Part shown: positions 44,416-52,439 of the stretch, piece after piece
How positions within the stretch are numbered: the first letter of the stretch is position 1
Layout of the letters: every line of letters starts with the position of its first letter
Source of the DNA: Leucobacter chromiireducens
GTDB lineage: Bacteria; Actinomycetota; Actinomycetes; Actinomycetales; Microbacteriaceae
Direction: 5' to 3'
Length of the DNA: 64,000 nucleotides
Assembly (NCBI RefSeq): GCF_003917135.1
Contig: NZ_RPDI01000011.1
Coordinates: 28,929-92,928 of the forward strand
Program-made: the position numbers and the translations under genes
Notes under the pieces: model-generated
Told to the model about the DNA's origin: nothing
The model's input: the letters and a program-made list of their open reading frames with translations, nothing else
The model's database searches: none

Positions 44416-44421
44416 AGCCTA
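44416..44421 (-). promoter_or_regulatory. -10 element (TAGGCT), leaderless start of inositol phosphatase gene
   Basis: On the minus strand TAGGCT, seven bases, then ATG; same hexamer and spacing as mazG. Confidence 0.5.
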
Positions 44422-44434
44422 GCGGGGCGCATGA

Positions 44435-44497
44435 CGGCACGCACCGGGCGGGGTGCGGGGAGCGACGTTGCACCCCACGCCCCGTCCGGTGCGTGCC
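44435..44497 (-). terminator. Long hairpin after ammonium transporter gene
   Basis: CGGCACGCACCGG (44435-44447) pairs with CCGGTGCGTGCCG (44485-44497), and the inner bases continue pairing with a few mismatches (GGGGTGCGGGG with CCCCACGCCCC) for roughly 25 bp in total. Ends the amt transcript. Confidence 0.65.
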
Positions 44498-44517
44498 GGT
44501 CGGGAGCGCGCCGTGAA

Positions 44518-45729
44518 TCAGCGCGCGGTCTCGTAGGCGTACGCCTCCTCGCCGTGTGCGCCGACGTCGATGCCGGCCTCCTCGACCTCCTGCGGCACGC
44601 GCAGCCCGGTGAGGCGCTTGACCACGAGGGCGATGATTAGCGAGACGACGAACGAGTACGCGGCGACCGCGACCACGGAGATCGTCTGCACGAGCAGGAG
44701 CCCACCGTTGCCGCCCGTGAACAGGCCATCATCGAAGGCGAAGAAGCCGAGGTAGAGCGAGCCGATCACGCCGGCGACGAGGTGCAGGCCGACCACGTCG
44801 AGCGAGTCGTCGTAGCCGAGGCGGTACTTCCAGTCGATCGCGAACGCGCAGGCCATGCCGGCGATGAGGCCGAGCAGCAGCGCCCACACGGGGGACAGGT
44901 TCGCCGCGGACGGGGTGATCGCGACGAGGCCGGCGACCGCGCCGGACGCGGCACCGATGACGCCGGGCTTCTTCCCGCGCAGCACGTCGACGAGGATCCA
45001 GCCGACGATGCCGGCAGCCGGAGCGCCGAGGGTGTTCAGCACGATCAGGCCGGCCTCGCCCGCCTCGGTCGCGAGCCCCGAGTTGAAGCCGATCCAGCCG
45101 AACCACAGCAGGGCTGCGCCGATCGTGACGAGCGGGACGCTGTGCGGCTTGTGCGAGCCCGGCGCGAAGCCGACGCGCTGCCCGGCGACCAGTGCGAGGG
45201 CGAGTGCTGCCGCGCCGGCGTTGATGTGGATCACGGTGCCGCCTGCGAGATCGATGACCTCCGGGGTGCCGAGGGTGCTGCCGAGGTTCTGGATCCAGCC
45301 CCCGCCCCACACCCACGCGGCGACCGGGAAGTAGACGAGGCTCGCCCAGACGCCGGAGAACAGCACCCAGGAGCCCAGGCCGACGCGATCCGCGATCGCG
45401 CCCGAGATGAGCGCCGTGGTGATCATCGCGAACACCGCACCGAATGCGACGCCGATGAACGCGCTCGGGTCGGTGTTCACGAGGCCGAAATCTTTGAAGG
45501 GGCTGCCGGCGAAGCCGCCCTCGCCCTCTGCGAAGTAGTTCATGCTGTAGCCGAACAGGATCCACAGCACGCCAACCACGCCCATGGCGCTGACGCTGAA
45601 GAGCATCATGTTGACGACGGATCGGACCCGGACCAGGCCGCCGTAGAACAGCGCAAGGCCGGGGGTCATGATGAGCACGAGCGCCGTGCTCGCGAGCGTC
45701 CACACGTCTTGCGGCGTGAGTTCCTCCAT
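44518..45729 (-). CDS. amt: Ammonium transporter
   Basis: A 403-residue Amt/MEP/Rh channel with 11 predicted membrane helices. Family landmarks: GLALFYGGLVRVRSVVNMMLFS, the ADRVGLGSWVLFSGVWASLVYFPVAAWVWGGGW segment, the conserved GGTVIHINAGAAALALAL with the pore histidine, and GYDDSLDVVGLHLVAGVIGSL with the second His. It takes up ammonium under nitrogen limitation. ATG 45729 is preceded by GGAAGGTGG. A GlnR-like operator lies 63-100 bases upstream. No glnK gene is adjacent, unlike the common amt-glnK arrangement. Confidence 0.96.
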   Translation of the reverse strand: MEELTPQDVWTLASTALVLIMTPGLALFYGGLVRVRSVVNMMLFSVSAMGVVGVLWILFGYSMNYFAEGEGGFAGSPFKDFGLVNTDPSAFIGVAFGAVFAMITTALISGAIADRVGLGSWVLFSGVWASLVYFPVAAWVWGGGWIQNLGSTLGTPEVIDLAGGTVIHINAGAAALALALVAGQRVGFAPGSHKPHSVPLVTIGAALLWFGWIGFNSGLATEAGEAGLIVLNTLGAPAAGIVGWILVDVLRGKKPGVIGAASGAVAGLVAITPSAANLSPVWALLLGLIAGMACAFAIDWKYRLGYDDSLDVVGLHLVAGVIGSLYLGFFAFDDGLFTGGNGGLLLVQTISVVAVAAYSFVVSLIIALVVKRLTGLRVPQEVEEAGIDVGAHGEEAYAYETAR

Positions 45730-45791
45730 GGTGTGCCACCTTCCTCCCGGGTCCCCGGGAACGAGTCGTGGCATCAGTGTGCGCCCTCAGG

Positions 45792-45829
45792 GTTTCGACA
45801 GCGTCACCCGGCGATTGCCCTGCAGTCAC
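45792..45829 (-). promoter_or_regulatory. GlnR-like operator upstream of amt
   Basis: Read on the minus strand: GTGAC-n6-GCAAT-n6-GTGAC-n6-GAAAC (45829 down to 45792). The promoter-proximal box is a perfect GTNAC-n6-GAAAC; the second starts 22 bp away. This matches the known GlnR binding pattern of actinobacterial nitrogen genes. Confidence 0.65.
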
Positions 45830-45916
45830 AGTTGTGTTTCCGTGCGATCACATGGGTGGCTTCGGCGTTCTCTGGGGGTCTGTGCGCACGCAGTGCCACC
45901 GGCGCCGAGAAGCTGC

Positions 45917-45922
45917 TAAGCT
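45917..45922 (+). promoter_or_regulatory. -10 element (TAAGCT) for rpsO
   Basis: TAAGCT about 90 bases before the rpsO start, leaving a leader of about 80 bases with a GCCGT/ACGGC stem that could hold a site for S15 autoregulation. Confidence 0.4.
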
Positions 45923-46009
45923 GTACAGGTTGCCGTCAGAACGGCCGCGGAGAAAGAGAGCCCCAGCATCCCGCTGAAGGCGCCGCGCAACAACAGGAAG
46001 GGGATCCCT

Positions 46010-46279
46010 ATGGCACTGGAAGCAGACGTCAAGAAGGCGATCATCGACGAGTACGCAACCAAGCCCGGCGACACCGGTTCCCCCGAGGTGCAGGTTGCCA
46101 TGCTCACGCAGCGCATCAAGGATCTGACCGAGCACCTCAAGGAGCACAAGCACGACCACCACTCGCGTCGTGGCCTCCTCCTGCTCGTTGGTCAGCGTCG
46201 CCGCCTGCTGAGCTACCTCTCGAACGTGGACATCACGCGCTACCGTTCGCTCATCGAGCGCCTCGGCCTGCGCCGATAA
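46010..46279 (+). CDS. rpsO: 30S ribosomal protein S15
   Basis: An 89-residue primary binding protein of the 16S central domain. Full family pattern: [56 protein letters not shown] and the terminal [22 protein letters not shown] precedes the ATG. The polynucleotide phosphorylase gene that usually follows is absent here; a terminator and an accessory gene follow instead. Confidence 0.98.
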   Translation: MALEADVKKAIIDEYATKPGDTGSPEVQVAMLTQRIKDLTEHLKEHKHDHHSRRGLLLLVGQRRRLLSYLSNVDITRYRSLIERLGLRR

Positions 46280-46307
46280 GTCCGCTGATCGCCAGCTGAC
46301 TTTCTGC

Positions 46308-46341
46308 GAAGCGCCCGCCACCTCACGGTGGCGGGCGCTTC
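46308..46341 (+). terminator. Terminator hairpin after rpsO
   Basis: GAAGCGCCCGCCACC (46308-46322), loop TCAC, GGTGGCGGGCGCTTC (46327-46341), then TGCGTT. Confidence 0.85.
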
Positions 46342-46387
46342 TGCGTTCTGCCCCGCCCTCCAGCCCCGTCCGCCTCACCCACCGAAA

Positions 46388-46456
46388 CCGCGCGGATCTT
46401 TCCAGATCGGTGGCTTTCTCCCACGAATCCGCGCGGCTTCGAAAGATGCGGGCGGT
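46388..46456. repeat. GGAAAGATSCGCGCG motif cluster, left of accessory gene
   Basis: The motif occurs on the minus strand at 46388-46403 (CCGCGCGGATCTTTCC) and on the plus strand at 46441-46455 (GAAAGATGCGGGCGG). Related copies lie to the right of the accessory gene. Confidence 0.5.
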
Positions 46457-46609
46457 TTGCGGGGCGGGGCGCAGAGCGTCCCGCCGCCTGCTAATGAAGT
46501 GCGGCCTACGCTCGCGCACAGGCGTGTGCCGCGAGCGACTTCGCATACGTTCTCCACCGACACGGGTTCCAGCCTCGAGGAGGTCAACCGCACGATCAGA
46601 ATGTGCGGC

Positions 46610-47590
46610 ATGGATCCTGAACGTCGAATTGCAGAGATACATGCGCAGCTGCTCGTACGCGCGCGTCTGAGGCGTGAGGGGGTCTCTGACGGAGCCATCG
46701 TCGCGGAGTTGAAGAGCGGCGCGTGGGTTCGCATTGGCAACGGCTGCTATGTCACGCAGAGTGTATGGTCGAATTGGTGGCCGGAAGAACGCCACATCGC
46801 ACTCGCGCTCAGCGCACGCTATCGAGCGACGGCGCATGATCCCGTCTTTTCTCACGTGACAGCCGCCGCGATGTGGGGCTTTCCCTCGTTCGATCTGGGC
46901 CGAGAACCCGTTCATGACACACTTCCGTGGGAGGCAGCGTCGCCCGCTGGCGGTGGGAAGCGCCGCCGGCGGCATCGCTACGAGTTGGATCGGGAAGACG
47001 TCGTTGACTTCGGCCTGCTGAGGTGCACATCGCGCGAGCGGACGCTCTGGGACGTTGCGCATGTCTCCACGCCTGAGCAGGCCGCGGTAATCCTGGACGG
47101 CGGAGTGCGGGATCTGTTCACCAATGGCGCATCGGGTGCGGCCGAAGCATGGTGCGCCGCGCAATCCGAACGTGCGCTGCGCGACACTGGTGTCCGTGGT
47201 GAACGGATCGCTGCCGACCGGTTCGCCGCTGTGGATCACCGCGCCGAGTCCGCGGCGGAGAGTCTCAGTCGGCTCAACCTGCGACGCCTCGGCTATGACG
47301 TTGAATCTCAAGTCGAAGTGCCGGGACCAAAGGGCGTGAGCTATCGCATCGACTTCGAGTTCGTCGGGTTGGGAGTGTTCGGCGAAGTCGATGGTGTCGC
47401 GAAGTACACGGACGCGAAGCTCCTGCCCGATCAGACTTCGAGTCAGGCCGTGCTCGCGGAGAAACGGCGAGAGGACTGGGTGCGGGGCGTCACTCGGCAC
47501 CGTTTTGTGAGGTGGGGGTTTCGCGAGGCACGCGATGCGGGCTTGCTGGGAGCGCGACTGCGGGCGTTCGGCGTGTATCCCCAGGGCTGA
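46610..47590 (+). CDS. AbiEi-antitoxin-like/DUF559 endonuclease-like protein
   Basis: About 326 residues. The N-terminal part (MDPERRIAEIHAQLLVRARLRREGVSDGAIVAELKSGAWVRIGNGCYV) looks like the winged-helix AbiEi_4 antitoxin-type domain. The C-terminal part (YRIDFEFVGLGVFGEVDGVAKYTD then EKRREDWVRGVTRHRFVRW) has the D...ExDGxxK pattern of PD-(D/E)XK DUF559/Vsr-like nuclease folds. ATG 46610 or 46601 can serve as start. Third positions are visibly less GC-biased than the neighbours, and similar motif clusters flank both sides, both signs of an accessory gene. No toxin partner (AbiEii) is seen, so an active toxin-antitoxin pair is not supported. Confidence 0.7.
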   Translation: MDPERRIAEIHAQLLVRARLRREGVSDGAIVAELKSGAWVRIGNGCYVTQSVWSNWWPEERHIALALSARYRATAHDPVFSHVTAAAMWGFPSFDLGREPVHDTLPWEAASPAGGGKRRRRHRYELDREDVVDFGLLRCTSRERTLWDVAHVSTPEQAAVILDGGVRDLFTNGASGAAEAWCAAQSERALRDTGVRGERIAADRFAAVDHRAESAAESLSRLNLRRLGYDVESQVEVPGPKGVSYRIDFEFVGLGVFGEVDGVAKYTDAKLLPDQTSSQAVLAEKRREDWVRGVTRHRFVRWGFREARDAGLLGARLRAFGVYPQG

Positions 47591-47593
47591 GAT

Positions 47594-47660
47594 CGCGCGG
47601 ATTATTCGAGGGCGATAGAGATCGAGCGAAGATGTGCGCGACATGGAAAGATGCGCGCGA
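47594..47660. repeat. GGAAAGATSCGCGCG motif cluster, right of accessory gene
   Basis: CGCGCGGAT at 47594-47602, GAAGATGTGCGCGAC at 47629-47643 and GGAAAGATGCGCGCGAT at 47645-47661 repeat the motif of the left cluster. Confidence 0.5.
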
Positions 47661-47684
47661 TTTGGGCGGGGGGCCGCGCACGCA

Positions 47685-47716
47685 AACGGCCCCCTCGCCG
47701 AAACGAGGGGGCCGTT
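47685..47716 (-). terminator. Terminator hairpin after aminotransferase gene
   Basis: AACGGCCCCCTCG (47685-47697) and CGAGGGGGCCGTT (47704-47716), 13 perfect pairs with loop CCGAAA. Confidence 0.8.
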
Positions 47717-47731
47717 CAGTCCGAGAAGAAC

Positions 47732-49126
47732 TTAGATCTTCGAGGACGCGTCCTTCAGGACGCTGCGCAGGATGCCACCGATCTCCGCGAACTCAGCCGG
47801 ACCGATGGTCAGCGGCGGAGCGAGCTGGATGACGGGGTCTCCACGGTCGTCGGCGCGGCAGTAGAGGCCGGCCTCCCACAGCGCGGGGGAGAGGTAATCG
47901 CGGAGCAGTCGGTTCGACTCCTCCTCGTTGAACGTCTCCTTGGTCGCCTTGTCCTTGACAAGCTCGATGCCGAAGAAGTAGCCCTCGCCGCGCACGTCAC
48001 CGACGATGTCGATGTCGAGCAGCTTCTCGAGCTCGGCGCGGAACAGCGGGCTGTTCTCGCGCACGCGGCCGTTGAGGTCCTCTTCCTCGAAGATGTCGAG
48101 GTTCTCGAGCGCCGCAGCCGCCGCCGCCGGGTGACCAGCGAAGGTGAAGCCGTGGTAGAAGGTGTTGTCCTCCGAGTTGAAGGGCTCCGACACCTTGTCC
48201 GAGACGATCATGGCACCGAGCGGGACGTAGCCCGAGGTGATGCCCTTCGCCGAGGTGATGATGTCGGGCTCGTAGCCGAGCGCCTTCGAGGCGAAGAAGT
48301 CGCCAACGCGGCCGTAGGCACAGATGACCTCGTCCGAGACGAGCAGCACGTCGTACTGATCGCAGATCTCACGCACGCGCTTGAAGTACCCGGGGGGCGG
48401 CGGGAAGCAGCCACCCGAGTTCTGCACGGGCTCAAGGAAGACAGCGGCAACGGTCTCGGGACCCTCGAAGAGGATCGCCTCCTCGATGCGGTTTGCTGCC
48501 CACTGGCCGAATGCCTCGAGGTCGTTGGACGGTGCGCCCATCTCCTCAGCGCGGTAGAAGTTCGTGTTGGGCACGCGGTGACCACCCGGGGTCAGCGGCT
48601 CGTAGAACTTCTTCATGTCGGGGATACCGGTGATCGCCAGGGCGCCCTGCGGGGTGCCGTGGTAGGCGACCGAGCGAGAGATGACCTTGTGCTTCATCGG
48701 CTGGCCCTTGATCTTCCAGAAGTGCTTCGCCAGCTTGAACGCCGACTCCACAGCCTCGCCACCACCGGTGGTGAAGAAGACCTTGTTCATCTCGCCGGGA
48801 GCGTACGAAGCGAGACGCTCCGAGAGCTCGATGGCTGCCGGGTGGCCGTACGACCAGAGCGGCATGAAGTCGAGCTGCTGCATCTGCTTGGCTGCTGCCT
48901 GGACGATGCGCTCGCGGCCGTGGCCAGCGTTCACCACGAAGAGGCCTGCAAGGCCGTCGATGTACTGCTTGCCAGCCGCATCGTAGATGTGGTGGCCCTC
49001 AGCGCGCGTGATGACGGGGATGCCGTCGTTCAGCACCTTACGGTTCGTGAAGTGCGGCCACATGTGGCGCTTGGCCGAAGCCTGGAGCGCCGCGGTGTCA
49101 ACCGCCGCAGTGGGATCGAATGACAT
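47732..49126 (-). CDS. Class III PLP aminotransferase, probably polyamine/omega-amino acid:pyruvate type
   Basis: A 464-residue transaminase. The PLP lysine is in DIITSAKGITSGYVPLGAMIVS; other marks are VFFTTGGGEAVESAFKLAKHF, the aromatic start region LFVVNAGHGRERIVQAA and DVLLVSDEVICAYGRVG. This is the putrescine/beta-alanine:pyruvate aminotransferase group (SpuC-like). It begins two bases after the Lrp regulator gene ends, and is divergent from a polyamine-type ABC transporter, which supports a role in putrescine or cadaverine breakdown. ATG 49126. Confidence 0.9.
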   Translation of the reverse strand: MSFDPTAAVDTAALQASAKRHMWPHFTNRKVLNDGIPVITRAEGHHIYDAAGKQYIDGLAGLFVVNAGHGRERIVQAAAKQMQQLDFMPLWSYGHPAAIELSERLASYAPGEMNKVFFTTGGGEAVESAFKLAKHFWKIKGQPMKHKVISRSVAYHGTPQGALAITGIPDMKKFYEPLTPGGHRVPNTNFYRAEEMGAPSNDLEAFGQWAANRIEEAILFEGPETVAAVFLEPVQNSGGCFPPPPGYFKRVREICDQYDVLLVSDEVICAYGRVGDFFASKALGYEPDIITSAKGITSGYVPLGAMIVSDKVSEPFNSEDNTFYHGFTFAGHPAAAAAALENLDIFEEEDLNGRVRENSPLFRAELEKLLDIDIVGDVRGEGYFFGIELVKDKATKETFNEEESNRLLRDYLSPALWEAGLYCRADDRGDPVIQLAPPLTIGPAEFAEIGGILRSVLKDASSKI

Positions 49127-49128
49127 GG

Positions 49129-49596
49129 TTATCTTGTTCCCCAATCGTATTTCTGTTTGGTGAGTTGGAGGTATACAAACGTCTCCGTCGCCGAGACGCC
49201 CTCGACCGCGCGAATCTTCTCGTTGAGAAGCTCGATGAGGCCGTCGTCGTCTTCACAGACCACCTCGACGATGATGTCGAAGGAGCCGGCACTCAGCACG
49301 ACGTAGCTGATCTCGGGGATGGCGGAGAGCTGATCCGCGACGACGCGTGTGTCGCCGGAGACCCGGATGCCGAGCATCGCCTGGCGGGTGAAGCCGAGAC
49401 GCATGGGATCGGTCACTGCAACGATCTGCATGACCCCGGTATCCGTGAGTTTTTGCACGCGCTGGCGCACGGCCGCCTCACTGAGGCCGACCGCCTTCCC
49501 GATCTCCGCGTACGATCGACGGCCATCGCGCTGGAGTTGCTCGATGATCGCCTTCGACGTTGAGTCGAGAGCCTGCGACGTGCGTTTGCTGCTCAC
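49129..49596 (-). CDS. Lrp/AsnC-family transcriptional regulator
   Basis: A 155-residue feast/famine regulator: N-terminal helix-turn-helix (LDSTSKAIIEQLQRDGRRSYAEIGKAVGLSEAAVRQRVQKL) and C-terminal RAM ligand-binding domain (AMLGIRVSGDTRVVADQLSAIPEISYVVLSAGSFDIIVEVVCEDDDGL). I start at GTG 49596, with AAGAAT seven bases upstream; an in-frame ATG at 49713 would add low-complexity residues. Directly upstream of the aminotransferase and divergent from the transporter operon, it is the likely local regulator, with an amino acid or polyamine metabolite as effector (inference). Confidence 0.92.
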   Translation of the reverse strand: MSSKRTSQALDSTSKAIIEQLQRDGRRSYAEIGKAVGLSEAAVRQRVQKLTDTGVMQIVAVTDPMRLGFTRQAMLGIRVSGDTRVVADQLSAIPEISYVVLSAGSFDIIVEVVCEDDDGLIELLNEKIRAVEGVSATETFVYLQLTKQKYDWGTR

Positions 49597-50032
49597 GTCA
49601 CTGATTCTTGCAGTGAGAACCTGAAAAAGCAAAGGAATCCGAAGATATGGGCGGCGAATTCTGTTGATTTCGCCCTTCTGGGCGGAGGTGCGTGCGCGCG
49701 GTAGACGTGCCAATCAGTGCGGGATCACCGCACGCTGAGCATAACTCCGCGCCGCACGCGATTCCAGCCTTTTCCCTGGTCCGAAGGGTGAACGTCTGCG
49801 CGAGACGCGGCGCGCGAGCCCGCGCGAGCGCCCCTCACCGGGGCCGCAATCCGGTCGCCCGGACACCCGGAACGGCGTCAGAAATGTAACCGTTTCATGA
49901 AGAATTCTGGTTCCAGAGGTTCTCTTCTTTGCATCGAGTCACCGTCTGTGACAGTCTCAGTGTCACCACCCGGCAGAGTCGCCGTTTGTGCGACCTGTCG
50001 GTTCGCCTATGAGAAACCAAGGGAGATCTCTC
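49597..50032. other. Divergent intergenic region between Lrp gene and polyamine transporter operon
   Basis: This 436-base region holds no credible gene. The Lrp promoter lies at its left end. The right third carries an AT-rich patch (ATGAAGAATTCTGG at about 49898) and a cluster of GTCAC/GTGAC motifs at 49938-49966. Confidence 0.6.
49938..49966 (+). promoter_or_regulatory. GTCAC/GTGAC palindrome cluster, candidate operator of polyamine operon
   Basis: GTCAC (49938-49942), GTGACA (49948-49953) and TGTCAC (49961-49966) form two overlapping inverted repeats about 70-95 bases before the binding-protein start codon. The regulator is unknown; Lrp or GlnR are candidates. Confidence 0.5.
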
Positions 50033-51244
50033 ATGGTCCGTCAGCCTGAAGACCCGATCGTTCGGAATATCGTGCAGCTGCTTCGCGGCGCACAGCTCAA
50101 CCGCCGCCAGCTGCTGCGCGGTGCAGCGGCGGGAGCAGCTGGTGCTGGTGCACTCGGCCTCGCAGCCTGCGCCCCGAACTCCGGCGGCGGGGGAGGTGGC
50201 GGCGGTGGCGAGGGGATCGCGTGGGGCAACTGGACCTACTACCTCGACTTCGACGATCAGACCCAGTCGTTCCCGTCGCTCGACGCGTTCATGGAGCAGG
50301 CCGGCTTCGAGGTGCAGTACATCGAGGACATCGACGACAACAACACCTTCTACGGCAAGATCAAGGATCAGCTGAAGCTCGGCCAGTTCACGGGCTACGA
50401 CACGATCACGTTCACCGACTGGATGAACGCGCGCCTGATCCAGGACGAGCAGATCCAGGAGTTCGACTACGCGAATCTGCCGAACGTGACGGCGAACCTC
50501 GTCGACGCCCAGTGGGATGCCCTCGACGTGGATCAGGGCCGCAAGTTCACGATCCCGTGGCAGCTGCCGGCCTCGGGCTGGGTGTGGAACACGAAGGAGG
50601 TGCCGAAGGGCATCAAGACCCTCGACGACTTCCTGCGCCCCGAGCTCAAGGGCAAGGTCGTCGTGCTGAGCGAGATGCGCGACACGATGGGCATGGTGAT
50701 GGCCGGCCTCGGCACGGATCCGAGCGGCGCGTGGGGCGACGCGGAGTTCGATGCGGCGCTCGCATGGCTCGACGACGCGCTGCAGAGCGGCCAGATCGGC
50801 AACGTGAAGGGCAACAGCTACACGCAGGACCTCATTCGCGGCGACGCGCTCGCGGCGATGGCGTGGACCGGTGACGTGATCATGCTGAACACCGAGAACG
50901 ACAACCAGTGGACGCTGGAGATCCCCGAGACCGGCGGCATGATCGCCGCAGACTCGTTCACCGTGCCCAACGGCACGACGCCCGAGGCGAAGGCCAAGGT
51001 CGAGGAGCTCATCAACTACTACTACGACCCCGAGGTCATGGCCGAGGTCGCAGACTACGTGACCTTCGTCCCGCCGGTGAAGGGCACGCAGGAGGCCATG
51101 CAGAAGGTCAACCCGGAGAACGCGGACAACCCGCTGATCTTCCCGAGCGAGGAGGACTGGAAGCACCTGCACACGTTCCGCACACTGACGGCAGAGGAAG
51201 ACAAGAAGTACTCCACCGCGTTCCAGAACGTGCTGGGGCTGTGA
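50033..51244 (+). CDS. Polyamine-type ABC transporter substrate-binding lipoprotein
   Basis: A 403-residue PotD-like protein. The signal region contains LNRRQLLRGAAAGAAGAGALGLAAC, a twin-arginine-type signal with lipobox, then a nine-Gly linker. The mature domain starts AWGNWTYYLDFDDQTQSFPSLDAFMEQAGFEVQYIEDIDDNNTFYGKI and ends LTAEEDKKYSTAFQNVLGL, the same ending as the orphan paralogue at 42275. AAGGGAG precedes ATG 50033. First gene of a four-gene transporter operon with ATPase and two permeases. Confidence 0.92.
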   Translation: MVRQPEDPIVRNIVQLLRGAQLNRRQLLRGAAAGAAGAGALGLAACAPNSGGGGGGGGGEGIAWGNWTYYLDFDDQTQSFPSLDAFMEQAGFEVQYIEDIDDNNTFYGKIKDQLKLGQFTGYDTITFTDWMNARLIQDEQIQEFDYANLPNVTANLVDAQWDALDVDQGRKFTIPWQLPASGWVWNTKEVPKGIKTLDDFLRPELKGKVVVLSEMRDTMGMVMAGLGTDPSGAWGDAEFDAALAWLDDALQSGQIGNVKGNSYTQDLIRGDALAAMAWTGDVIMLNTENDNQWTLEIPETGGMIAADSFTVPNGTTPEAKAKVEELINYYYDPEVMAEVADYVTFVPPVKGTQEAMQKVNPENADNPLIFPSEEDWKHLHTFRTLTAEEDKKYSTAFQNVLGL

Positions 51245-51246
51245 TC

Positions 51247-52425
51247 ATGGCGGCACACGCATCATTCGCCGAGGCCGGCGCCGACCTCGAACTGGTCGGG
51301 ATCCAGAAGCGCTTCCCCGGATTCACCGCGATCGAGCACCTCGATCTCACGATCCCCGCCGGATCCTTCTTCGCGCTGCTCGGCCCGTCCGGCTGCGGCA
51401 AGACCACCACGCTGCGCCTCGTGGCGGGACTCGAGGACCCGACGGAGGGGCGGATCCTGATCGGCGGCTCCGACGTGAGCGAGCTGAAGCCGCACAAGCG
51501 CCCGGTCAACACGGTATTCCAGTCGTACGCGCTGTTCCCGCACATGACGATCCTCGAGAACGTGGCGTTCGGGCTGCGCCGGCGCAAGATCGGTGACGCG
51601 ACCGCGAAGGCGCACGAGGCGCTGCGCCTCGTCGAACTGGATCACATCGCCGATCGCAAGCCCGCCCAGCTCTCGGGCGGGCAGCAGCAGCGCGTCGCGC
51701 TCGCGCGCGCCGTGGTGAACCGCCCGGCCCTGCTGCTGCTCGACGAGCCGCTCGGCGCGCTCGATCTGAAGCTCCGCCGCCAGATGCAGCAGGAGCTGAA
51801 GCAGATCCAGCAGGAGGTGGGGCTCACGTTCCTGCACGTCACGCACGACCAGGAGGAGGCCATGACCATGGCCGACACGGTCGCGGTGATGAACAAGGGG
51901 CGGATCGAGCAGATGGGCGCCCCTGAGGAGCTGTACGAGCTGCCGCGCACGGTGTTCGTCGCGAACTTCCTCGGCCAGTCGAACCTGTTCCACGTCGACG
52001 TGGTGGGCGGCACCGACCAGGTGGTGCACACCGACATGGGCGGCACGCGGCTCTCGGTGCCGACGTCGCGCACGCAGCGCACAACGGGCGCGATCACGAT
52101 CGGCGTGCGCCCGGAGAAGCTGAGCCTCACGATGGACGCGCCGGCGCCCGACGCGTCGCGCAACGTGGTGGGCCCCGGCCGCATCACCGACGTGTCGTTC
52201 ATCGGCGTGAGCACGCAGTACACGGTCGAGGTGCCCGGCGCCGGCGCCCTCCAGGTGTTCGCGCAGAACCTGCAGGCTGGCCCCGCGGCGCGGCTCGGTG
52301 ACGAGGTGTGGCTGAGCTGGCTCACGGAGCACACCTTCGGGCTCGCGGATGACCGCCTCGACACGGGCGCGCTCACCACCGAGGACTCCACCCGGGCGAT
52401 TGCCGCCCAGGCGGCGCTCGGGTAG
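51247..52425 (+). CDS. potA: Polyamine-type ABC transporter ATP-binding protein
   Basis: A 392-residue PotA-type ATPase: Walker A GPSGCGKTT (about residue 45), Q-loop VFQSYALFPHMTILENVAFGL, signature [15 protein letters not shown], Walker B LLLLDEPLGALDLKLR, switch HVTHDQEEAMTMAD and a C-terminal TOBE domain (about 290-380, RTTGAITIGVRPEKLSL). The start ATG is two bases after the binding-protein stop. It energises the two permeases downstream. Confidence 0.93.
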   Translation: MAAHASFAEAGADLELVGIQKRFPGFTAIEHLDLTIPAGSFFALLGPSGCGKTTTLRLVAGLEDPTEGRILIGGSDVSELKPHKRPVNTVFQSYALFPHMTILENVAFGLRRRKIGDATAKAHEALRLVELDHIADRKPAQLSGGQQQRVALARAVVNRPALLLLDEPLGALDLKLRRQMQQELKQIQQEVGLTFLHVTHDQEEAMTMADTVAVMNKGRIEQMGAPEELYELPRTVFVANFLGQSNLFHVDVVGGTDQVVHTDMGGTRLSVPTSRTQRTTGAITIGVRPEKLSLTMDAPAPDASRNVVGPGRITDVSFIGVSTQYTVEVPGAGALQVFAQNLQAGPAARLGDEVWLSWLTEHTFGLADDRLDTGALTTEDSTRAIAAQAALG

Positions 52426-52439
52426 CGAGGGGAGAGGTC

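Noticed and set aside
46610..47590. Complete AbiE toxin-antitoxin pair
   Set aside because: Only the antitoxin-like gene is present; no nucleotidyltransferase toxin gene adjoins it.
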